From positions 62,001-126,000 of the forward strand of contig NZ_BAAAUT010000009.1 of NCBI RefSeq assembly GCF_039534085.1: DNA of 64,000 nucleotides, read 5' to 3'. A program made the position numbers and the translations under genes. Below the pieces are notes generated by a model, which ran no database searches, was not told the DNA's origin, and saw only the letters and a list, made by a program, of their open reading frames with translations. Of this stretch, positions 26,047 through 33,311 are shown piece after piece. The stretch comes from Planomonospora_B alba. GTDB taxonomy: Bacteria; Actinomycetota; Actinomycetes; Streptosporangiales; Streptosporangiaceae. Numbering within the stretch: the stretch's first letter is position 1; each line of letters opens with the position of its first letter.

Positions 26047-26220
26047 TCAGAGGATCAGGTAGGCGGCGACGGCGGCGACGATCAGCACCGCGAGCACGGC
26101 CACCACGATCGGCACGACCGGGGAGCGCTTCTCCTGGGCCGTCTCCTCGGGGTCCTTCCGCTGCGCGAACGCGCGGAACTGCTGGGTGTTCCCTGCGGGG
26201 TCGATCTGGGGATCAGACAT
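26047..26220 (-). CDS. Small single-pass membrane protein, 57 aa
   Basis: A 57-residue protein with a polar N-terminus (MSDPQIDPAGNTQQFRAF) and one C-terminal membrane helix (VVPIVVAVLAVLIVAAVAAY), ending two residues later. Tail-anchored topology is likely. Similar tiny proteins are widespread in actinobacteria and have no known role. ATG 26220 has CCCC/GGGG-poor context and no clear ribosome-binding site, but the composition and the clear helix support coding. Confidence 0.7.
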   Translation of the reverse strand: MSDPQIDPAGNTQQFRAFAQRKDPEETAQEKRSPVVPIVVAVLAVLIVAAVAAYLIL

Positions 26221-26263
26221 GGGGTCGACTTTATCGACAGATCGCGACTTTTCAACACGGGTT

Positions 26264-26305
26264 CCGGGAGCTCGGCGGGCGGACCCGCGCCCGCCGAGCT
26301 CCCGG
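26264..26305. repeat. 17-bp perfect hairpin between divergent genes
   Basis: CCGGGAGCTCGGCGGGC (26264-26280) and its exact complement (26289-26305) with an 8-nt loop. It lies between the divergently transcribed 57-aa gene and SURF1, where a terminator is not expected. Confidence 0.75.
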
Positions 26306-26353
26306 GGCGCCCCCGGACTCCCGGCGGCACGGGCGTGGCGCGGTCCTGGGGAC

Positions 26354-26380
26354 GGGACCGCGGTCCCGGCCGGATAGCGT
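26354..26380 (+). promoter_or_regulatory. SURF1 promoter with palindrome
   Basis: GGGACCGCGGTCCC (26354-26367) is a perfect 14-bp palindrome, followed by TAGCGT (26375-26380), six bases before the SURF1 ATG. The spacing suggests a leaderless or nearly leaderless transcript with an operator over the promoter. Confidence 0.4.
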
Positions 26381-26386
26381 TGTGCC

Positions 26387-27199
26387 ATGCTCCGGATCCT
26401 GTTCTCTCCACGCGTGATGGTGCTCCACCTTCTCGCGGTCGGAGCCCTCGTCGTGTGCGGCCTGCTCGGCCGCTGGCAGCTCGGGGTCTTCGAGGACTCC
26501 GGCAGGCCGCGGTCCGCCCAGGACCCCGCCCCGGTGGCGGTGAGCACGCTCACCCTGCCCGGCAAGCACCTGACGAGCGACCTGGTCGGCCGCAAGGTGA
26601 CGGCCGAGGGCTCCTACGACGCCTCCCGGCAGCTCCTGGTGGCCGGGCGGGACGAGGGACTGTGGATCCTCACCGCGCTCGACCTGGGCGACGGCACCGC
26701 GATCCCGGTCGTGCGGGGCGCGGTCTCCGCTCCCGGCGAACCGGCGACGGCCGTGCCGGAGGGGAAGGTGACCGTCACCGGGCGGTTGCAGGCGTCGGAG
26801 TCGGCCGACAGCGTGCCGCGCCGGGTCCGGAAGCTGCCCGAGGGACAGGTGCTGACCGTGTCGTCGGCGGAGCTGATCAACCGGTGGCAGGGCGTGAGGC
26901 TGCGCGACGGGTTCGTGGTCGCCACCGCCCAGTCGCCCGCCCCGGCCGTCGCCGCCGCGCCGGTCCCGGCTCCCCCGCCGACGGAGCCGGGCGGGCTGAC
27001 CTGGCGCAACCTCGCCTACGCCGCCCAGTGGTGGATCTTCGGCCTGTTCGCCGTCTTCATGTGGTGGCACTTCGTGCGCGACGCCGTGCGCGGCGCGAAG
27101 GCGGCCCCCGGCGCGGGCGCGGAGCCGGGCGGGGGGTCCGGTGGAGACCCCGGCCCCGGGCCGGGCTCCGGCGGGCGGCCGAGTCCGGCCGCCGTCTGA
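26387..27199 (+). CDS. SURF1 family cytochrome oxidase assembly protein
   Basis: A 270-residue membrane protein needed for assembly of the haem-copper cytochrome c oxidase. It has the family layout: an N-terminal membrane helix ending in the GRWQL motif (LLGRWQLGVF), an extracytoplasmic domain (VTAEGSYD, PVVRGAV), and a C-terminal helix introduced by RNLAYAAQWWIFG. The last 35 residues are a Gly/Pro tail. ATG 26387 is six bases from a -10-like element. Confidence 0.93.
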   Translation: MLRILFSPRVMVLHLLAVGALVVCGLLGRWQLGVFEDSGRPRSAQDPAPVAVSTLTLPGKHLTSDLVGRKVTAEGSYDASRQLLVAGRDEGLWILTALDLGDGTAIPVVRGAVSAPGEPATAVPEGKVTVTGRLQASESADSVPRRVRKLPEGQVLTVSSAELINRWQGVRLRDGFVVATAQSPAPAVAAAPVPAPPPTEPGGLTWRNLAYAAQWWIFGLFAVFMWWHFVRDAVRGAKAAPGAGAEPGGGSGGDPGPGPGSGGRPSPAAV

Positions 27200-27247
27200 G
27201 CCCGCATATCGTTGAACGTCCCGACTCCAGACCCCGAGGTAGACACC

Positions 27248-27565
27248 GTGGAATCCGCCCTCAAGCCCTTCCGCGTCATGGCGTACATCGTCGGCGTGAT
27301 GCTGCTCGTCCTGACCGTGTGCATCGTGCTCAGGTACGGCTTCGGCATCGAGGGGCCGTCGAAGATCGTCTCCCCGATCCACGGCTTCCTCTACATGGTC
27401 TATCTGGTGACCGCGATGAACCTGGGCATGAAGGCCCGCTGGACGTGGCAGTACATCCTCGGCGTGATGCTGGCCGGCACCGTGCCGCTGCTCTCGTTCG
27501 TCTTCGAGCGCAAGGTCACCCGCCGCGTGGAGGGCGAGATCGCCGCCGGGACCGCCACCGCCTGA
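27248..27565 (+). CDS. DUF3817 family membrane protein
   Basis: A 105-residue protein with three membrane segments: MAYIVGVMLLVLTVCIVL, then IHGFLYMVYLVTAMNL, and YILGVMLAGTVPLLSFVFE. The PIHGFLYMVYL and PLLSFVFERKV motifs are typical of DUF3817. The family is found next to other membrane or GMP-synthase genes in actinobacteria; function unknown. GTG 27248 has GAGGT seven bases upstream and is preferred to TTG at 27212. It lies 48 bp downstream of SURF1 and may be co-transcribed. Confidence 0.88.
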   Translation: MESALKPFRVMAYIVGVMLLVLTVCIVLRYGFGIEGPSKIVSPIHGFLYMVYLVTAMNLGMKARWTWQYILGVMLAGTVPLLSFVFERKVTRRVEGEIAAGTATA

Positions 27566-27599
27566 GCCGGGACCACCGCGGCCCGGCCGGTGGCGCCCC

Positions 27600-27632
27600 G
27601 CGGGACCCGTTCCCGGCGGGAACGGGTCCCGC
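27600..27632. terminator. Bidirectional terminator
   Basis: GCGGGACCCGTTCCC (27600-27614) and GGGAACGGGTCCCGC (27618-27632) form a perfect 15-bp stem with a GGC loop between the convergent DUF3817 and 63-aa genes. Confidence 0.85.
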
Positions 27633-27640
27633 ACCGCCGC

Positions 27641-27832
27641 TCAGCGGCCGATGCCCCGCCGGCGGGCGCGCTTGAGCCGCTCGCGCTGGGACGGGTCGAG
27701 CATCATGTAGCCGACGACCGGGGCCGCGACGACGCCGAGGACGACCAGCAGGGTCAGCCAACCCGGCAGGAAGATCCACGAGAGCACTACGGCCGCTCCG
27801 GCGCCGATCGCGTACTTCTGGATGGGCGACAT
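27641..27832 (-). CDS. Small membrane protein, 63 aa
   Basis: A 63-residue protein: MSPIQKYAIGAGAAVVLSW, two hydrophobic segments separated by LPGW, and a basic tail SQRERLKRARRRGIGR. Two-helix topology with the basic end in the cytoplasm is expected. ATG 27832 is preferred because GGAGG lies nine bases upstream; ATG 27841 abuts the same GGAGG. Function unknown. Confidence 0.72.
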   Translation of the reverse strand: MSPIQKYAIGAGAAVVLSWIFLPGWLTLLVVLGVVAAPVVGYMMLDPSQRERLKRARRRGIGR

Positions 27833-27938
27833 CCTCAACATCCTCCGAACGCGGAGCGCACGCCCCGCCTGGTGCCATTCTGCGTCGCCGGTTCAACGAG
27901 CGGGCCCCCGGCCGGGTTCCATTCGAGATATATCGCGG

Positions 27939-28532
27939 TTACCGCCCCGTGGCGGTGGTCCGGCGGCGCCCGGCCGGGGCCCGCTCCACCGGCACCGCGG
28001 CCGGCACGGGGATCCGGACCGCGTCCGCCGCGGTGGCCGCCATGGGAGCCCGGACCGCGTCCGCCACGGCCGGGACGCGCACCGGCGGGTCGGGCCGCCG
28101 CCCCTCGGCGGCCTGCCGCAGGGCGGCGCGTAAGGTGCTCTCCCCGAGCCGGTCGCGGGGCTCCTTCGCCAGTACGGCCAGCAGCACCGGGGCCAGGTCC
28201 CCGGCTCGGGCGGGCGGCGGCGGCTCCTGGGTGAGCACCGCTCCCAGGTGGCGACGGGGGCGTCGCGCCGGAACGGCCCCCGCCCCTCCACGGCGGCGCA
28301 GAGCGCCGCCCCCAGGGACCACAGGTCGGCGGCCGGGCCGTCGCCGGTGCCGCGCAGCCGCTCCGGGGCGATGTAGCCGGGGGAGGTGCGGGTCGAGCGT
28401 GACCTCCTTGACCGCGACCTCGCGCTGGAGCAACTCGTCCCGGGCGCGCCAGACCACGCCCGTCCCGCCCGCGCCGAGCCGTTCGACCGTCCGGTAGCGG
28501 CCCGCGAGCACGGGGAGGCCGCCGTCCGTCAT
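27939..28532 (-). pseudogene. Ser/Thr protein kinase relic: core deletion plus two frameshifts
   Basis: The minus strand starts as a normal PknB-type kinase: VLAGRYRTVERLGAGGTGVV (Gly-rich loop) and REVAVKEVTLD (ATP Lys). The sequence then jumps directly to the activation-segment end, with YIAPERLRGTG and DLWSLGAALCAAVEG in a different frame, so subdomains III-VII (HRD and DFG) are deleted. Near 28250 the frame shifts back (GAVLTQEPPPPARAGDL, LAKEPRDRL). No membrane helix or sensor domain follows. It is best read as a decayed third paralogue of the two kinase genes upstream. Sequencing error cannot explain the deletion of about 110 residues. Confidence 0.8.
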
Positions 28533-28611
28533 CCGCTCACCTCGCTCGTCGGGGATCCGGTCCTCCGGAGGCCGAGGGGGGCCGAGGGGGCCCGCGCCGG
28601 ACCGGCCACGG

Positions 28612-30288
28612 TCAGCCCTGGGTCTGCAGGGCGTCGGCGACCCAGCGGGCCACCTGCGTGGCGTTGCGCGCGACGCGGCCGTCGGCGTCGTCCTGGACGC
28701 CGCCCCGCTCGTACTCGACCTCGGCGACGAGGTTGCTGACGCGCAGCACCACGGTGACCCTGTAGGACCCGCCGTAGGAGGTGAGCTTCTCGTGGCCGCC
28801 CGTGATGAAGGCCTCCTCGCCGACGCCCTTGAGGTCCTGCGGCGGCAGCGGCTTGGAGTCGGCGGAGGCGGCCCGCTCGGAGACGTCCTTCTTCTTGCCG
28901 GCGAGGTACTCCCTGGCCCGCCGGACCTCCGAGCCGTCCCGCTCCTGGGCGACCAGCCGCACGCGCAGGTCGAACTTGTCGGAGTTCGGCGCGCGCCAGT
29001 CGCGGGTCAGCCAGTTGCACTCGGCGGTCTCGACCTCGGAGCTGTTGAACGCCGGGACGACCTCGGCGGCCTGCTCGTCGGTGAGCAGGCTGCAGGCGCG
29101 GGGGGCGGCGGCGAAGCGGCCCTTGTCCCCGGAGGGCGCGACGGACCCGTCCTCGCCGCCCTCCAGGACCGGGACGAGCAGGATGCCGATGGCGGCGGCC
29201 ATGCTCACCAGCAGCACGCCGGTCAGCACCACGATGGAGCGGGGCACCAGCACGCCCGTCTGCGCGGCGGCGCGGCCCGCGGGGCGCCCGGCGGAGCGCG
29301 CGGTGGGACCGGTGGGGGTATCGGGCGGCCCGGCCGGGACGGGAGACGGCGCGGAGGCCGGTCCCCCGCCGGGCGGGCCGGTCGGCGAGGTCGGCGCGGC
29401 GGGGGGTACGGGGGCCGCGGCACCGGGCGGCGGGGCCTGGTTCCGGAACGGCACGGTCAGGTCGGGACCCTCCGGACGGCCGGGTGTTTCCGGACCGCCG
29501 GGTGTTTCCGGACCGCCGGGTGTTTCCGGACCGCCGGAACCCTCCTGGTGGCCGCGGTCCTCCGGAGGGCCGGGGAGCGCCTGCGGGCCGGCGGAGGGCT
29601 GCGGGGCAGGGAACGGCGGGGCGGCGTGCGGCGGGCCGCCCGGCGCCGGGAGCGGCTGCGGGAAACCGGGCCCGGCGCCGGTCGGGGAACCGGGGGCGGG
29701 CGGGGCGGCCCCGGGGACCGGCGCGGGCAGGCCGGGCACGGAGGGGGCCTGGGAGACCTCCAGCAGCAGGGAGCGCAGCTCGGCGAGGCCGGGGCGGAGC
29801 ACGGGGTCCCCGGCCAGGAGGCGGACCAGGACCGGGCCGAGCGGACCCGCGTTCTGCAGCGAGGCGCCGGGCGCAGGCGGGCGGCCCTCGACGGCGGTGA
29901 AGAGGGTGGCGCCCAGAGACCACAGGTCGGCGGCGGGGCCGGTGACGCCCTCGGGGGCGGTGAAGACCGGCGAGCGCAGCGACGGCGCGGCCAGGACCAC
30001 CCGGCCGTCCGGGCCGAGCAGCACGGAGCCGGGCCGGACGTCCCCGTGGGCCGTGCCGTGCCGGTGCGCGGACGCGAGCCCGTCCAGCACGGCCAGGCCG
30101 ATCAGGGCGGCCCGGACCGGCGGCAGCGGGCCGCTCCGCCCGATCAGCGACTCCAGCGAGGTCTGCCCGGGGTCCGGCGGCCTCTGTCCTGAACCCCGGG
30201 GGGCGAGCGGGTCGTCCGCGAAAGCGCCGGAGACCGGCGCGGGACCGGCGTGCCTGCCCTGCGACCGGGAGTTGTCTGCCTGGTTCAT
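28612..30288 (-). CDS. Membrane pseudokinase with extracellular DUF3558-like domain
   Basis: A 558-residue protein coupled to the kinase gene upstream by an ATGA overlap. Residues 40-190 match only the C-lobe of Ser/Thr kinases (HRHGTAHGDVRPGSVLLGPDG, cut as RHGTAHGDVRPGSVLL; FTAPEGVTGPAADLWSLGAT). The N-lobe with the Gly loop and ATP Lys is absent, HRDxK is HGDVR, and DFG is missing (VVLAAPS), so it cannot be an active kinase. A Pro/Gly-rich linker with a GGPETP repeat follows, then one membrane helix (SIVVLTGVLLVSMAAAIG) and an extracellular domain (CSLLTDEQAAEVVPAFNSS) resembling DUF3558-type modules. Probably an allosteric partner of the kinase; inference. Confidence 0.82.
   Translation of the reverse strand: MNQADNSRSQGRHAGPAPVSGAFADDPLAPRGSGQRPPDPGQTSLESLIGRSGPLPPVRAALIGLAVLDGLASAHRHGTAHGDVRPGSVLLGPDGRVVLAAPSLRSPVFTAPEGVTGPAADLWSLGATLFTAVEGRPPAPGASLQNAGPLGPVLVRLLAGDPVLRPGLAELRSLLLEVSQAPSVPGLPAPVPGAAPPAPGSPTGAGPGFPQPLPAPGGPPHAAPPFPAPQPSAGPQALPGPPEDRGHQEGSGGPETPGGPETPGGPETPGRPEGPDLTVPFRNQAPPPGAAAPVPPAAPTSPTGPPGGGPASAPSPVPAGPPDTPTGPTARSAGRPAGRAAAQTGVLVPRSIVVLTGVLLVSMAAAIGILLVPVLEGGEDGSVAPSGDKGRFAAAPRACSLLTDEQAAEVVPAFNSSEVETAECNWLTRDWRAPNSDKFDLRVRLVAQERDGSEVRRAREYLAGKKKDVSERAASADSKPLPPQDLKGVGEEAFITGGHEKLTSYGGSYRVTVVLRVSNLVAEVEYERGGVQDDADGRVARNATQVARWVADALQTQG
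29482..29535. repeat. 18-bp tandem repeat, three copies, in the pseudokinase linker
   Basis: GGGTGTTTCCGGACCGCC occurs three times head to tail, encoding on the minus strand three GGPETP units in the disordered linker. The copies are identical, which points to recent expansion. Confidence 0.9.
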
Positions 30289-32111
30289 CCAGCTGCCCTC
30301 TGCTTGTTCAACGCGTCCGCGACCCAGGTCGCTGCGGTGCGGGCGCCGCTCCGGATCGCGGGCCCGTCCCTGCTCTCGTCCACCACGGTGTAACCGACCT
30401 CGACGACCAGGTTGTCGACGCGGAAGGTCACATTGCTCTGCTCGAGCCTGCCGGTCCTGCGGTTCTCGTAGACGTCGTGGCCGAACGCCTCGTCCCCGAC
30501 CTGCTCCACCGGGAGCGGGCCGGTGCTCCTGGCCGAGCGGGACGGGGCGGAGATCTCCTGCCACCCCCAGACGACCTGGCCGCTGGGGATGGTGAGGTTG
30601 CGCTGGTTGACGAACCGCTCGTGGGCCTGGCGCGGGCTCTTGCCCCACTGCTCGCCCTGGCCGACCGGGGTGACGGTCAGTCCCGCACCGGGGGTCGCCC
30701 ACTCGCAGCCGCCCGTTCCGGTCGGCTTCCCGGCGCCGGTCAGCGCGGGGAGGAGCTGCTTGACCTTCTCCGCGGGGAGCAGCGCGCACAGGTCCACGGG
30801 GACGGTGAAGGCCCCGGGCTTCTCGCTGAGCCGTACGGGCGGGGGCGGCTCGCCGGCGGCCGAGACGAGGTGGCCGACGCCGAGGGCCGCCCCGATGACC
30901 GCCGCGATCCCGCCGATCTCCACGGCGGCCCAGACGAGCGCCCGCCTCCTGCGGGGCTCCGGTGCCGCCGCCTGCCCGGCGGGCGCCGCGGCCGGTGCGG
31001 GACCGGCCCCCGGGGGCTCCGCCCCGGGCGTCCCCGCTCCGTACCGCTCAGGTCCGGGATCGGCGGGTCCGGTGGGCTCCGGACCGGTGGACCCGTGTCC
31101 GATGTGCTCGTGTCCGGCGGGTCCGTGCCCGGAAGGTCCCTGTCCGGAAGGTCGCTGTCCGGAAGATCCGTGCCCGGAAGATCCGGGGCCGGTGGAGGAG
31201 AGGTCCGGGGCGCCGGGGGCCGCCGGGCCGTACGGGGAGGCGGCGGGTCCGGCGGGACCGGCCGGATCCGCAGGGGCGGCGGGCGCGGGGGTCGCGAACC
31301 CCGCGGGCACGCGGCCGAGCGCGACCTCCTCGAGCAGCCGGGAGACGGCGTCGAAGGACGGCCGGGCCGCCGGAAGGGGGTCCAGCATCGCCACCAGCAC
31401 CGGGCCCAGCGCACCCGCCCGCCCGGGCGGGCGGGGCGGCTCGGTGAGCACCCGGCTGATCGCGCCGACCGGTGTGTCGGCGGGGTGCGGGGGCACGCCC
31501 TCGACGGCGAAGTACAGCGTGGCGCCGAGCGACCACAGATCGGAGTACGGCCCGCCGCGCTCGCCGCGCAGCCGTTCCGGGGCGATGTAGTTGGGGGAGC
31601 CGACCAGGTGGCCGGTGCTCGTGGCGCCGCTGTCGCCCTCGGCGACGGCGATGCCGAAGTCGGTGAGCACGGCCTTGCCGTCGCGCGTGAGGAAGACGTT
31701 GCCCGGTTCGACGTCCCGGTGGACGACGCCGGCGGAGTGCACGGCGGACAGCGCGTCCAGGACGCTCAGTCCCGCCCGGGCCGCCCGGGCGGGCGGGAGC
31801 GGGCCCTCCTCGTGGACGGTCCGCTCCAGGGAGGCCCCCGACAGCAGCTCCATGACGATCCACGGACGGCCGTCGTCGACGACCACGTCGTGGATGGTGA
31901 CGATGGACGGATGCTTGATCCGGGCGGCGATGTTGGCCTCACGCAGCGCGGCGGCGTAGAGTCCCTGCCGCCGCCGGGGCTCCACGCCGGGGGGCAGCCG
32001 CAGCTCCTTGATCGCCACATCGCGGCGGAGCGTCTCGTCGGAGGCGAGCCACACGGTGCCCATCCCGCCCTCGGCGAGGGGGTTGAGCAGGCGGTAGCGG
32101 CCCGCCAGCAC
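30285..32111 (-). CDS. PknB-type membrane Ser/Thr kinase with altered catalytic loop
   Basis: A 608-residue protein: kinase domain (residues 1-265), Pro/Gly/Ser-rich linker (to about 400), one membrane helix (WAAVEIGGIAAVIGAALGVG) and an extracellular domain (VDLCALLPAEKVKQLLPALTG, cut VDLCALLPAEKVKQLL) like that of the next gene. The Gly loop (LAEGGMGTVW), ATP Lys (DVAIKEL), DFG (LTDFGIAV) and APE (YIAPERL) are intact. The catalytic loop reads HRDVEPGN where HRDVKPxN is expected: the conserved Lys is Glu (codon at 31707-31709). Activity may be reduced. The linker holds degenerate SSGHG/PSGQG repeats. GTG 32111 is the only in-frame start after a stop. Confidence 0.92.
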   Translation of the reverse strand: MLAGRYRLLNPLAEGGMGTVWLASDETLRRDVAIKELRLPPGVEPRRRQGLYAAALREANIAARIKHPSIVTIHDVVVDDGRPWIVMELLSGASLERTVHEEGPLPPARAARAGLSVLDALSAVHSAGVVHRDVEPGNVFLTRDGKAVLTDFGIAVAEGDSGATSTGHLVGSPNYIAPERLRGERGGPYSDLWSLGATLYFAVEGVPPHPADTPVGAISRVLTEPPRPPGRAGALGPVLVAMLDPLPAARPSFDAVSRLLEEVALGRVPAGFATPAPAAPADPAGPAGPAASPYGPAAPGAPDLSSTGPGSSGHGSSGQRPSGQGPSGHGPAGHEHIGHGSTGPEPTGPADPGPERYGAGTPGAEPPGAGPAPAAAPAGQAAAPEPRRRRALVWAAVEIGGIAAVIGAALGVGHLVSAAGEPPPPVRLSEKPGAFTVPVDLCALLPAEKVKQLLPALTGAGKPTGTGGCEWATPGAGLTVTPVGQGEQWGKSPRQAHERFVNQRNLTIPSGQVVWGWQEISAPSRSARSTGPLPVEQVGDEAFGHDVYENRRTGRLEQSNVTFRVDNLVVEVGYTVVDESRDGPAIRSGARTAATWVADALNKQRAAG

Positions 32112-32463
32112 TCGCGTGTCGATTCCTGCTCACCTCGTTCACCGTCGTCTCGCGCACAGAAACATAACCACTTAGCGGGACATGGACCAATGAACAGGTC
32201 TTTTCGCCGACTCGCCGTGACCACCCTGTGCCCTGCGGGCGGCCGGACGGCCTCCGCGGTGCCTTCCCGGTGACTTCGCGGCCGCCCCGCGGCGACTGCG
32301 CGGTGTCCTTCCGGTGCCCGCTCCCGCGCGGGGCGGCCGCCGGGCCGGGATCCGAAAGGAGGGCGGCGCGGACCGGCGCCTGCTCCGGGGTCCGCCCCGA
32401 GGTGCGCGGAATCTTCACAATTCACCGCGATCCATCTGCACGGCCCGGCCCTAGGCTCCCGCT
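32112..32463. promoter_or_regulatory. Divergent region between the kinase cluster and the OmpR regulator
   Basis: No gene is evident. It must contain promoters for both directions. On the regulator side TAGGCT at 32451-32456 is eight bases from the ATG, suggesting a leaderless start. On the kinase side, 32150-32200 is relatively AT-rich (AAACATAACCACTTAG), the likely promoter area. Confidence 0.4.
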
Positions 32464-33153
32464 ATGACGATCCCCCAGCAACGACGCGTCCTGGTGGTCG
32501 AGGACGACGAGACGATCGCGCGGGCCGTACGGCACCGCCTCGCCGCGGAGGGCTTCGACGTGCGGGTCGCCGGGGACGGGACGCAGGCGCTGGCGGCCTA
32601 CGCGAAGGCCGAGCCGGACGTGGTGATCCTCGACCGGCTCCTGCCCGGCCTCGACGGGCTGGAGGTCTGCCGCCGGATGCAGGCGGCCCGGCCGGTCCCG
32701 GTGCTCATGCTCACCGCGCTGGGGGAGGAGACCGACCTGCTCGTGGGCCTCGGCGTCGGGGCCGACGACTACATGACCAAGCCGTTCAGCATGCGCGAGC
32801 TGGTCGCGCGGGTGCACGCGCTGCTGCGGCGGGTGGAGCGCGCCTCCCAGCTGGCGGTGGAGGACTCCGTCGTCCGCGTCGGCGACGTCGAGATCGACAC
32901 GGCGGAGCGGCGCGTCTACGTGACGGGCGAGGAGGTCAGGCTGACCCGGACCGAGTTCGATCTGCTCCGCAGGCTCGCGGAGCGGCCGGGCCAGGTCTAC
33001 GAGCGGGAGCGGCTGCTCGCCGACATCTGGGGCTTCTCCGAGGCCGCGGCCACCCGGACCGTCGACAGCCACGTGCGGGCCCTGCGCCGCAAGCTCGGCC
33101 CCGGCGTCGTCCGGACCGTCCACGGGGTCGGCTACGCGCTCGTCCGTCCCTGA
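32464..33153 (+). CDS. OmpR/PhoB-type response regulator
   Basis: A 229-residue two-component regulator. The receiver domain has the acidic pair in VVEDDETI, phosphoacceptor Asp in VVILDRLLPGLDG, Thr in MLTALG and Lys in YMTKPFSMRE. The winged-helix DNA-binding domain shows EVRLTRTEFDLLRRLAERPG and VDSHVRALRRKLG. It pairs with the histidine kinase encoded 160 bp downstream. It resembles the MtrA/PhoP group, but no specific orthologue is claimed. Confidence 0.95.
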   Translation: MTIPQQRRVLVVEDDETIARAVRHRLAAEGFDVRVAGDGTQALAAYAKAEPDVVILDRLLPGLDGLEVCRRMQAARPVPVLMLTALGEETDLLVGLGVGADDYMTKPFSMRELVARVHALLRRVERASQLAVEDSVVRVGDVEIDTAERRVYVTGEEVRLTRTEFDLLRRLAERPGQVYERERLLADIWGFSEAAATRTVDSHVRALRRKLGPGVVRTVHGVGYALVRP

Positions 33154-33170
33154 CGGCGGGGGCGCGGCGG

Positions 33171-33259
33171 GCGCCTCGGCGGTGAGGTCCCGTGAGCGCC
33201 TCGGCGGTGAGGCCCGGCGGGGATGATCGACGCATCGATATCTATTTGAGTCCATATCG
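33171..33259. promoter_or_regulatory. Direct and inverted repeats between response regulator and kinase genes
   Basis: GCGCCTCGGCGGTGAGG occurs at 33171-33187 and 33196-33212 (25-bp period). CGATAT (33236-33241) and ATATCG (33254-33259) form an inverted repeat in an AT-rich stretch. Either could be a binding site for the OmpR regulator. Confidence 0.4.
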
Positions 33260-33311
33260 GGCGAACCGCTCATCACCTCGCTCACTCGAACACTCCGGAA
33301 TGCGAGACATC

